This document shows positions 7,713-13,974 of a DNA stretch of 18,574 bases, one piece after another (the stretch's first letter is position 1; each line of letters begins with the position of its first letter). The notes below the pieces were generated by a model. It did no database searches and was not told where the DNA came from. It worked only from the letters and a program-made list of their open reading frames with translations. Source of the stretch: CALHVX01 sp038757945 (GTDB taxonomy: Bacteria > Pseudomonadota > Gammaproteobacteria > Pseudomonadales > Azotimanducaceae); assembly GCA_038757945.1 (NCBI GenBank), contig JBCDGJ010000102.1, positions 1-18,574 on the forward strand, in the 5' to 3' direction. The position numbers and the translations under genes were made by a program.

Positions 7713-7742
7713 TTGGCGACTCCCGCCACTTGTTGCTAGGCT
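7713..7742 (+). promoter_or_regulatory. Candidate sigma-70 promoter of gcdH
   Basis: TTGGCG (7713-7718), an 18-bp spacer and TAGGCT (7737-7742), followed by GCGCGACC. The leader would be about 20 bases and contains the gcdH ribosome site. The -35 and spacing are the same as in the tRNA-Cys promoter candidate. Confidence 0.4.
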
Positions 7743-7769
7743 GCGCGACCAGCGTTCAGGGAGTCCGCC

Positions 7770-8954
7770 ATGGCCGAGATCAAAGCCGCATTCAACTGGG
7801 AAGATCCGCTGCTGCTCGATGCCGAGCTCACCGAGGAAGAGCGCATGGTGCGCGACAGCGCCCGCGCCTACGCCCAGTCGAAGCTGATGACGCGGGTGCT
7901 GGAGGCCAACCGCCACGAGCGCTTCGATCGCGAGATCATGAACGAATTCGGCGAGCTCGGCATGCTCGGCGCAACGCTGCCTGCCAAGTACGGCTGCTCC
8001 GAGGTCAATTACGTCTGCTACGGGCTGATGGCCCGCGAGGTCGAACGGGTCGACTCCGGCTACCGCAGCGCCATGAGCGTGCAGTCATCGCTGGTCATGC
8101 ATCCGATCCACGCCTATGGCAACGAAGCGCAACGGGAGAAATACCTGCCGAAGCTGGCGACCGGCGAATGGGTCGGCTGTTTCGGACTGACGGAGCCGGA
8201 TCACGGTTCCGATCCCAGCAGCATGGTGACCCGCGCCGAGCCGGTCGACGGCGGCTACGTTCTCAACGGGGCGAAGATGTGGATCACTAACTCGCCGATC
8301 GCCGATCTGGCGGTGGTCTGGGCAAAGCTTGACGGAAAGATTCGAGGTTTCGTCGTCGAGCGCGCTTTCGACGGCTTCAGCACCCCAAAGATCGAGGGGA
8401 AAATGAGCTTGCGGGCCTCCATCACCGGCCAGATTGTGTTGGAAGACGTTTTCGTCCCGGCAGAGAACCTGCTCCCCAACGTATCCGGCTTGAGCGGTCC
8501 CTTCGGTTGCCGCAACCGGGCCCGCTACGGGATCGCCTGGGGGGCGATGGGCGCCGCCGAGTTCTGCTGGCACGCGGCTCGTCAGTACACGCTGGACCGC
8601 GCCCAGTTCGGTCGACCGCTCGCCGCCAATCAGCTGGTTCAGAAGAAACTCGCCGACATGCAGACCGAGATTACCCTCGGGCTCTGCGCGGCCTTGCGCA
8701 TGGGACGCCTGCTCGACGCCGGCGACCTGGCGGTCGAGACGATCTCCATGCTCAAGCGCAACAACTGTGGCAAAGCGCTCGATGTGGCCCGGCTGGCGCG
8801 GGACATGCACGGCGGCAACGGCATCGCTGACGAGTACCATGTCATCCGCCACTGCATGAACCTGGAAACGGTGAACACCTATGAGGGCACGCATGACATC
8901 CATGCGCTGATCCTCGGGCGCGCGCAGACAGGGCTGCAGGCGTTTACCGGATAG
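7770..8954 (+). CDS. gcdH: Glutaryl-CoA dehydrogenase
   Basis: 394-residue FAD-dependent acyl-CoA dehydrogenase that oxidises and decarboxylates glutaryl-CoA to crotonyl-CoA in lysine, tryptophan and glutarate breakdown; electrons go to ETF. The match to the human enzyme as I remember it is very close throughout. Diagnostic residues are R99 and S103 in DSGYRSAMSVQSS (glutaryl carboxylate binding; human Arg94/Ser98), GCFGLTEPDHGSDP (FAD and substrate), WITNSP, and the catalytic base E372 in NTYEGTHDIHALILG. ATG 7770 has GGGAG six bases upstream. The gene stands alone: no CoA-transferase or LysR regulator flanks it, unlike the pseudomonad gcdHG arrangement. The sensor kinase 143 bp upstream is not an obvious partner. 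Confidence 0.97.
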   Translation: MAEIKAAFNWEDPLLLDAELTEEERMVRDSARAYAQSKLMTRVLEANRHERFDREIMNEFGELGMLGATLPAKYGCSEVNYVCYGLMAREVERVDSGYRSAMSVQSSLVMHPIHAYGNEAQREKYLPKLATGEWVGCFGLTEPDHGSDPSSMVTRAEPVDGGYVLNGAKMWITNSPIADLAVVWAKLDGKIRGFVVERAFDGFSTPKIEGKMSLRASITGQIVLEDVFVPAENLLPNVSGLSGPFGCRNRARYGIAWGAMGAAEFCWHAARQYTLDRAQFGRPLAANQLVQKKLADMQTEITLGLCAALRMGRLLDAGDLAVETISMLKRNNCGKALDVARLARDMHGGNGIADEYHVIRHCMNLETVNTYEGTHDIHALILGRAQTGLQAFTG

Positions 8955-9143
8955 CTGGAACAGCCCCGGCACCACCGCGTCTGGGGTCCGGCGGGTGGCA
9001 AGCCAGGCGTCTGCTGGCTACGTCGTTGCAACGTGGCGTGAGTACTTCGTTCCCAGCGCACTACTCACCGGTTGCGTTTACGGACACAATAAAAACCTGT
9101 TGCTACCTCGTAGTCTGGCTCGCTGACCAAAGTGGAGTAGATC

Positions 9144-9710
9144 ATGAAAACGTGTTGTGCCTTGCTCCAGGTGCTTCTGGCTTGTCTCAGCTGCGGTTGT
9201 GCAGCAACGCAACAGCGGGTCGACACCACCGTTGAGAGATTCCGCTTTGCCCCGGAGACGGAGCCGTACTTCCAATCAGCAGCGGGCTACGCCGTGTTTC
9301 CAACCATCGGCAAAGCAGGCGCCGGTATTGGCGGTGCGCATGGTAAGGGCGCCGTGTACCGCGGTGGCGCAAAGGTCGGCGAAGTCGAGTTGAACCAGCT
9401 GTCCGCCGGCTTCCAGCTTGGGGGCCAGACGTTCAGCGAAATCCTCTTCTTTGAAGACGAGCGCGCCCTTCGTGAGTTCTGTTCCGGCAACTTCGAGCTC
9501 GAGGCCAGCGCGTCCGCAGTCGCGCTGGCCATTGGCGCCTCAGCAAGCCTGGGTACGGCGGGCGCAAACGCGAGCCGCAGCCTCGATCAGGAGGCTGAGC
9601 TTGCGTCGAGCTACTACAAAGGTATGGCAATCTTCACCATCGCGAAGTCCGGCATCATGTACGAAGTCAGCCTTGCCGGTCAGGTTTTCAGTGGTGACTG
9701 CCAGCTCTAG
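9144..9710 (+). CDS. SYLF (YSC84-like) domain envelope protein
   Basis: 188-residue protein with an export signal and one SYLF domain, a lipid-binding fold. Residues 1-~19 form a short signal (Lys2, hydrophobic 6-15) that contains LLAC at 11-14 and a second Cys cluster (C17, C19), so it may be a lipoprotein; which Cys would be lipidated is unclear. The SYLF features are AGYAVFPTIGKAGAGIGGAHGKG near residues 47-70, then YRGGAKVGEVELNQLSAGFQLGGQTFSEILFFE, an Ala/Ser-rich segment and a C-terminal IAKSGIMYEVSLAGQ. Length is normal for bacterial members. GGAG six bases before the ATG supports the start. Function in bacteria is poorly known. It is monocistronic and convergent with the channel gene. 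Confidence 0.9.
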   Translation: MKTCCALLQVLLACLSCGCAATQQRVDTTVERFRFAPETEPYFQSAAGYAVFPTIGKAGAGIGGAHGKGAVYRGGAKVGEVELNQLSAGFQLGGQTFSEILFFEDERALREFCSGNFELEASASAVALAIGASASLGTAGANASRSLDQEAELASSYYKGMAIFTIAKSGIMYEVSLAGQVFSGDCQL

Positions 9711-9796
9711 GTAAGATGCAGTGGCGATCTGCGCCCCAGCGAACACTTGAAATTGCACGACTGCCGGTGGCAGAAGACCTGTGCACTGATTGGATC

Positions 9797-9808
9797 CTGA
9801 AATTTCAG
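9797..9808. repeat. Perfect 12-bp palindrome between convergent genes
   Basis: CTGAAATTTCAG, a perfect palindrome in the 159-bp gap between the SYLF gene and the K+-channel gene. It could be a protein-binding site or a weak bidirectional RNA hairpin; a loop-less 12-mer without a U-tract is not a canonical terminator. Confidence 0.4.
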
Positions 9809-9869
9809 AGCCGAGGCAAAGACCAGACAGCGTTCAGGTCATCGCGAGCTACGTCCTGCTTACGGTTCA

Positions 9870-10304
9870 CTACTCCCGGTTCCGAACTTCCGCCGGGGAC
9901 AATCGCCGAAGTGCTTCGAACAGAAACGCGGTGTTCAAGCTGAAGAGCACCAGACCGTTGGCAGCAATGAAGCCACTCAACAGGTTCCAGCGATCCGACA
10001 ACAGCTGATCACCGTAGCCGAGCGTGGTTGCGGAAACGCTGGCAAAGTAGATCGCCTGACGCACCGAATCGAATTCGCCAAGCAGCACGAACAGGAGCGC
10101 CCAGAGCCAGAGTGCGGCCGAAATGCCGGCCAGCAGCCACAGCGTCAGCCCCCCGAGCACCAGAATCATGCGAATGAGGTTACCCCGTTGGCTGAGCCAA
10201 CCGCCCGCGCGCGTCAGGGTCGATATCGCAATCGAGATGAACGTGCACTCGATGATGACGGTAGCCACGATGACCGCTGAGCCGATCAGTATCTCGGTAA
10301 GCAT
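9870..10304 (-). CDS. Small potassium-channel-family membrane protein
   Basis: 144-residue inner-membrane protein with an ion-channel pore (Ion_trans_2 type). Predicted helices lie at ~5-30, ~45-75 and ~107-130. The re-entrant pore loop between the last two carries the selectivity filter TLGYGD at residues 94-99, preceded by SAT, close to the TVGYGD consensus, so K+ selectivity is likely. There is no RCK/TrkA-N or cyclic-nucleotide-binding domain, so gating input is not evident. The N-terminal extra helix makes it a three-helix form, not the minimal KcsA plan. ATG at 10304 has no recognisable Shine-Dalgarno, and no better in-frame start exists that keeps the first helix. Confidence 0.85.
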   Translation of the reverse strand: MLTEILIGSAVIVATVIIECTFISIAISTLTRAGGWLSQRGNLIRMILVLGGLTLWLLAGISAALWLWALLFVLLGEFDSVRQAIYFASVSATTLGYGDQLLSDRWNLLSGFIAANGLVLFSLNTAFLFEALRRLSPAEVRNRE

Positions 10305-10542
10305 GAGGATTACGCTGTAAACAGGAGACCGATAACCTACCAGAGCGCAGCGTCACGCTCCCCCTGCAGCCTGGAGCATCAGTGAAAGAAGCACTCTCGA
10401 TCCGAAGCTGTCGCTGGGCGGGCACTGGCACGCACGCTCGCACGACAACGCTCAAGGCTTCGGGGCGGGCCGTTGCTGCTGAGACGTCAGCTTCGATGGC
10501 ATACTGCTGCCCATCGCAACCACGAGGCCTCTGCCTGCGAAC

Positions 10543-11163
10543 ATGCCGGAACTTCCAGATCAGTTCTTTCAGCGCCAGGACGAATCACCCGATGAAGCCT
10601 TCTATGAACAGGCTCGCCTGGTCACCCACATCGACGATGCAACGATCAGCAGCCTCACAGCGTTCTATGAGGCCGTCATCCCAGTGGATACCCGAATACT
10701 GGACCTGATGTCGTCCTGGATCTCGCACCTGCCGGCCGGCGCCAGCTACCGGCGGATTGCCGGTCTCGGCATGAACGCTGAAGAACTGAAAGCCAATCCC
10801 GCGCTCCAGGAATGGCGGGTGCAGAATCTCAACGAGCAGCCCGCGCTGCCCTGGGACGATACAGCGTTCGACGCCGTGCTGATTGCCGTAAGCGTGCAGT
10901 ATCTGACCCGGCCCTTCGAGGTGTTCGCCGAGATTGCGCGGGTACTGGAACCCGGTGGCCAGTGCATCGTGGCCATGTCGCACCGGCTGTTTCCCACCAA
11001 AGCCATTCAGGCCTTCCGGATGCTGTCGCCCAATGACCGCTGTCGCCTGGTGGCGAGCTACATGGACCATGCCGGATTGGACGGGATCGAGGCCCTGGAC
11101 CAGTCGCCGGCTGATGCCGATCCGCTGTGGATCGTCAGAGGACGGAAACCTGAGGCTGCCTGA
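10543..11163 (+). CDS. Class I SAM-dependent methyltransferase-like protein
   Basis: 206-residue protein with a Rossmann methyltransferase layout. Motif I at residues 52-64 reads ILDLMSSWISHLP, where the family norm is a Gly-rich DLGCGxG; the following GLGMNAEELKANP (74-86) takes the place of motif II. PWDDTAFDAVLIAVSVQYL (103-121) is motif IV and EIARVLEPGGQCIVAMSH (130-147) is motif V/VI, both well kept. Proteins with this LMSSW variant are widespread in proteobacteria and cyanobacteria, but no substrate is known to me. The Gly-poor loop may mean altered or lost SAM binding. No good Shine-Dalgarno is seen (GAGG is 15 bases away). A GC hairpin follows the stop. Confidence 0.8.
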   Translation: MPELPDQFFQRQDESPDEAFYEQARLVTHIDDATISSLTAFYEAVIPVDTRILDLMSSWISHLPAGASYRRIAGLGMNAEELKANPALQEWRVQNLNEQPALPWDDTAFDAVLIAVSVQYLTRPFEVFAEIARVLEPGGQCIVAMSHRLFPTKAIQAFRMLSPNDRCRLVASYMDHAGLDGIEALDQSPADADPLWIVRGRKPEAA

Positions 11164-11173
11164 CTGGCCTGCG

Positions 11174-11189
11174 GCCCCGTTGGCGGGGC
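11174..11189 (+). terminator. GC hairpin downstream of the methyltransferase gene
   Basis: A perfect 6-bp stem GCCCCG-TTGG-CGGGGC, beginning 11 bases after the TGA. It is followed by GTTAAC without a U-run, so it is a weak intrinsic terminator at best, possibly an mRNA 3'-end stabiliser. Confidence 0.35.
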
Positions 11190-11241
11190 GTTAACAGGCA
11201 GCGTCCTACGCTCCAGACATCTACTCCGGCGAGGTCTCGTC

Positions 11242-11586
11242 ATGGACACTCTGATCATCCTGTCGCTGCTGCTCAACATCGCAGTACTCGTACCGGTCTG
11301 CACCGGCATCATCGCCGATGCGGCCTGGGCGCAGGCCGGCTACGGCTCGGTGACGCCAGCGCGCAGTATCCTGCTGTCGATCTACCTCACCATCGGAGTG
11401 CTGTCGGTGGCGCTGCTCGTCGTTCGAGACTCCGAGTTCGTGGCCGCGCTGCTGCTGGTTCAGGTGATCTACAAGGTGACGACACCTGTCACTGTCGGCA
11501 CTCTTAAGAATCCGGTCGTCATCAGCAATCTGCTGATCGCTGCCGTACACGGGGTGACTCTGGCATCCATCTGGCGGAGTATCTGA
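11242..11586 (+). CDS. Small integral membrane protein, unknown function
   Basis: 114 residues with four hydrophobic stretches: ~3-24, ~44-61 (ILLSIYLTIGVLSVALLVV), ~68-80 and ~92-110. Charged residues are few (D25, D63, E65, K78, K89). It has no motif I recognise and no cysteine motif. GAGG seven bases before the ATG gives a good start. The stop is 38 bp before the SDR gene on the same strand, so both are probably transcribed together. A role alongside the SDR in lipid or fatty-acyl metabolism is only a guess from position. Confidence 0.75.
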   Translation: MDTLIILSLLLNIAVLVPVCTGIIADAAWAQAGYGSVTPARSILLSIYLTIGVLSVALLVVRDSEFVAALLLVQVIYKVTTPVTVGTLKNPVVISNLLIAAVHGVTLASIWRSI

Positions 11587-11623
11587 CCCAACGAACGGAA
11601 GCAGCCGCCGAGGAACAACCACC

Positions 11624-12448
11624 GTGACGACATCACCACTCGCTGTTTTTGCCGAGGATCTGTTCCGGGAGCGCGTCGTCATGGTCACCGGGGGCGGGCG
11701 GGGCATCGGACGCGAAATCGCGCTGGCGTTTGCGGGCCTCGGGGCTGATGTGGTCATCGCGAGCCGCGACAGCAGTAATCTCGACCCAACGGCACGCGAG
11801 ATCGAAGCGCTTGGCCGCGAGTGCCTGGCGCAACCAACCAACATCCGCGATCCGGCCGAGGTAGACGCCCTGGTTGCAGCAGCTGAGGAGCGCTTTGGCC
11901 GCATCGATTTTCTGATCAACAACGCGGGCGGTCAGTTTCCAGCGCTGCCTTTCGACATCAGCGACAACGGCTGGCGTGCCGTTGTCGATCTCAACCTGAA
12001 CGGCACCTGGAACGTCACGCAGCGGGTCGGGCGGCACATGGTCGACCGCGGTTTTGGCAGCATCGTCAGCCTCGTGCACGTCTATTCCTACCAGCGCGGT
12101 GCGCCGGACTTCGTACATTCGGGTGCAGCCCGAGCCGGCGTGGTGAGTATGGCGCGTACGCTCGCCTATCACTGGGGTCGTCACGGCGTGACCGTCAACG
12201 CACTGGCCCCGGGGTCCATCGATACCACTGGACTACGTGAAGAGGAACTCGCCTACGCCGCGGATTCGGACTTTGAAGCGAAGACGACGCGTGAGATTCC
12301 AGCCCAGCGCTTCGGCGACGCTGAGGAAATGGCGGCAATCTGCGTATTCCTCTGCTCGCCGGCAGCCCGTTACATCAACGGCGCTGATCTGGTTGCTGAC
12401 GGCGGCCAATCACTCGGCAACTGGATACCGTTGCTCGATCCGGCTTGA
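11624..12448 (+). CDS. Short-chain dehydrogenase/reductase, PECR-like
   Basis: 274-residue SDR. Cofactor motifs are intact: TGGGRGIG (22-29), an SRD at 47-49 after the second strand (consistent with NADP preference) and NNAG (99-102). The catalytic region departs from the classical pattern: where YxxxK is expected the protein has S166 and R170 in HSGAARAGV. The same HSGAARAGV block occurs in peroxisomal trans-2-enoyl-CoA reductases (PECR) and relatives, so an enoyl-CoA/enoyl-thioester reductase role is more likely than an alcohol dehydrogenase (inference). The C-terminal CVFLCSPAARYINGADLVADGGQSLG is normal. GTG start at 11624, AGGAA eight bases upstream. It is probably in an operon with the membrane protein before it. 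Confidence 0.85.
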   Translation: MTTSPLAVFAEDLFRERVVMVTGGGRGIGREIALAFAGLGADVVIASRDSSNLDPTAREIEALGRECLAQPTNIRDPAEVDALVAAAEERFGRIDFLINNAGGQFPALPFDISDNGWRAVVDLNLNGTWNVTQRVGRHMVDRGFGSIVSLVHVYSYQRGAPDFVHSGAARAGVVSMARTLAYHWGRHGVTVNALAPGSIDTTGLREEELAYAADSDFEAKTTREIPAQRFGDAEEMAAICVFLCSPAARYINGADLVADGGQSLGNWIPLLDPA

Positions 12449-12484
12449 GGCAACGAGGCCGCTGACCGGTCCAGCTGCCATCGT

Positions 12485-12544
12485 GCTGATATCAGCCGGA
12501 AGGGGTTATCCACAGCTGGCGCTATCAAGCTGATATTGAATATC
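12485..12544. promoter_or_regulatory. Paired palindromic sites with a DnaA box upstream of gacA
   Basis: GCTGATATCAGC (12485-12496) is a perfect 12-bp palindrome. The same eight bases GCTGATAT recur at 12529-12536, 44 bp downstream (about four helical turns), where they form a second interrupted palindrome GATAT-TGA-ATATC (12532-12544). Between them lies TTATCCACA (12506-12514), a perfect consensus DnaA box. This 200-bp region separates the SDR gene from gacA and has no plausible gene. A repressor or activator site pair is a reasonable reading; binding proteins are unknown. Confidence 0.4.
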
Positions 12545-12585
12545 GGAGATTTCGTGGATCGCGTTGCGAGATCGTCTCGAGCGCG

Positions 12586-12615
12586 TTGTCGATCACGAAA
12601 GATTGCAACTACCCT
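12586..12615 (+). promoter_or_regulatory. Candidate sigma-70 promoter of gacA
   Basis: TTGTCG (12586-12591), an 18-bp spacer and TACCCT (12610-12615), followed by GCGTGACC. Transcription would begin about 28 bases before the gacA ATG, leaving room for its ribosome site. It lies about 40 bp downstream of the paired palindromes. Confidence 0.35.
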
Positions 12616-12649
12616 GCGTGACCAGAACAATGAAAATCGGGAAGGAACC

Positions 12650-13300
12650 ATGATTAGGGTATTGATTGTTGATGATCATCGATTGTTTCGCGCAGGGTTG
12701 GTACGCATGCTCAGCGAGGTGTCGACGGTCAAGCTGGTCGGCGAGGCAGACTGTGGTGAAGAAGCGGTACAGCTGTGCAGAGACCTGCGCCCGAATGTCG
12801 TCCTGATGGATCTGTTCATGCCCGGCATCGGTGGCATCGAAGCCTGCCGGCGCATCGTGGCGCAGAAGCTCGACATCAAAGTGCTCATGGTCTCGGGCTG
12901 CATCGAGAACCCGTTTCCGAGCCAGGCGCTGCGCGCCGGTGCAGTCGGCTACGTGTCCAAGAGCATCCTGATCGATGAGCTGGTCACGGCAATCAAGAAG
13001 GCGTTCGTCGGCAAACGGTACCTGTCGCGCGAGGTCGCTCATCAGCTGGCGCTGAACAGCTTCAACGAGCACGCGGACAGTCCCTTCGAACAGCTCTCCG
13101 GGCGGGAGATGCAGATCATGCTGATGGTCGTGAACTGCCACAAGGTCACCGAGATTTCATCGAACCTGCACCTGTCCCCGAAAACCGTCAACAGCTACCG
13201 GTACCGCATCTTCGAGAAGCTGAACGTCTCGAGCGATGTGGAGCTGGCCCTTATGGCCGTGCGTCATGGGATGATCGCGCCGGAGGCCCGTGCGCGTTGA
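12650..13300 (+). CDS. gacA: GacA/UvrY-type response regulator
   Basis: 216-residue LuxR-family response regulator; in gammaproteobacteria it is phosphorylated by GacS/BarA and drives RsmY/Z or CsrB/C small RNAs. Receiver residues 1-~120: D8-D9, phosphoacceptor D54 (VVLMDLFMPGIGG), S82 and K104 (GYVSKS). The linker and DNA-binding half match GacA closely: DSPFEQLSGREMQIMLMV, NCHKVTEIS, then LSPKTVNSYRYRIFEKLNVSS and VELALMAVRHGM. The start is ATG 12650 (MIRVLIVDDH) with GGAAGGAA just upstream; the frame is open 38 codons further but those are not conserved. It heads a compact block with the glycosylase (TTGA overlap), uvrC and pgsA. GacS is not in the window. Note S82 and SK where typical GacA has T and TK. 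Confidence 0.93.
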   Translation: MIRVLIVDDHRLFRAGLVRMLSEVSTVKLVGEADCGEEAVQLCRDLRPNVVLMDLFMPGIGGIEACRRIVAQKLDIKVLMVSGCIENPFPSQALRAGAVGYVSKSILIDELVTAIKKAFVGKRYLSREVAHQLALNSFNEHADSPFEQLSGREMQIMLMVVNCHKVTEISSNLHLSPKTVNSYRYRIFEKLNVSSDVELALMAVRHGMIAPEARAR

Positions 13301-13944
13301 CTCGAACGGAACGCTACAGTTTCGAGTGCGCCCGCTGTCCGCGCCTGGCAGCCGCCCTCGCGGCCGACCGGTTGCAGAACCCGCACCATGTTGCCCTACC
13401 GATCGGCGCCCGTGGGCCACGTGCGGCGCGCCTGCTGATCGTTGGCCTCGCCCCTGGTCACAAAGGGGCGAATCGGACCGGCCTGGTTTTTGCCGGCGAC
13501 AGCAGCGGCCAGGTGCTGTTTCGGGCTCTGCATCGTTTCAATCTTGCCGATTCAGCCGATCCCTTCCGTGCCCGCCTGCTGAACACCCGGCTGACCAACT
13601 GCGTCAAATGCTGGCCGCCGGGTAACCGCCCGGAGACCGGCGAGCGGAACGCCTGCCGCCGCTATCTGGAACAGGAGCTTGCGGAGCTCTGGCGTCCGGG
13701 CGTGCGCCGGCCACGGGTACTGCTGTGCCTGGGTCGTTTTGCCCATGAGGCCGTCCGGCGCCTCGATTCGCTCCCAGGGAAAGATCGCTGGCCCGAGTTC
13801 GGCCACAATCAGGGAGCCTGGTTGACGGACACCCTCTACCTGCAGAGCGCCTTTCATCCCAGCCGCCAGAACATGAATACGGGGCGCCTGACCCAGGAAC
13901 TGTTCGACGCAGCGGTGGAACGGGCCGCCCGCTTGTGCCTCTGA
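13297..13944 (+). CDS. Uracil-DNA glycosylase, family 5 (UDGb) type
   Basis: 215-residue member of the UDG superfamily, closest to the Fe-S-containing family 5 (UDGb), which excises uracil and other deaminated bases. Motif A is GLAPGHKGANRTGLVFAGDSSG-like at ~50-71, where the family lacks the catalytic polar residue of family 1. Motif B is H187-P-S-R-Q-N with NTGRLT after it. Four cysteines fit the [4Fe-4S] ligands: C11, C14, C105 and C120. The only start in this frame is TTG at 13297, which overlaps the gacA TGA by three bases; GGAGG lies at 13281-13285. Translational coupling to gacA is therefore likely. It is inserted between gacA and uvrC, which directly adjoin each other in many gammaproteobacteria, making a small DNA-repair cluster. 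Confidence 0.88.
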   Translation: MTRTERYSFECARCPRLAAALAADRLQNPHHVALPIGARGPRAARLLIVGLAPGHKGANRTGLVFAGDSSGQVLFRALHRFNLADSADPFRARLLNTRLTNCVKCWPPGNRPETGERNACRRYLEQELAELWRPGVRRPRVLLCLGRFAHEAVRRLDSLPGKDRWPEFGHNQGAWLTDTLYLQSAFHPSRQNMNTGRLTQELFDAAVERAARLCL

Positions 13945-13962
13945 ACGGGGTCCTGGCCCCGG

Positions 13963-13968
13963 TATACT
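13963..13968 (+). promoter_or_regulatory. -10-like hexamer six bases before uvrC
   Basis: TATACT followed by GCGCCT and then the uvrC ATG at 13975. No Shine-Dalgarno lies between it and the start. If it is a real -10, transcription begins at or next to the A of the ATG, giving a leaderless mRNA. The -35 region is weak (CTGAAC at 16 bp). The same layout precedes pgsA. Confidence 0.45.
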
Positions 13969-13974
13969 GCGCCT

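Noticed and set aside
12506..12514. DnaA box as evidence of a replication origin
   Set aside because: Only one box, no A+T-rich unwinding region and no dnaA/dnaN/gidA genes nearby; kept only as a possible regulatory site.
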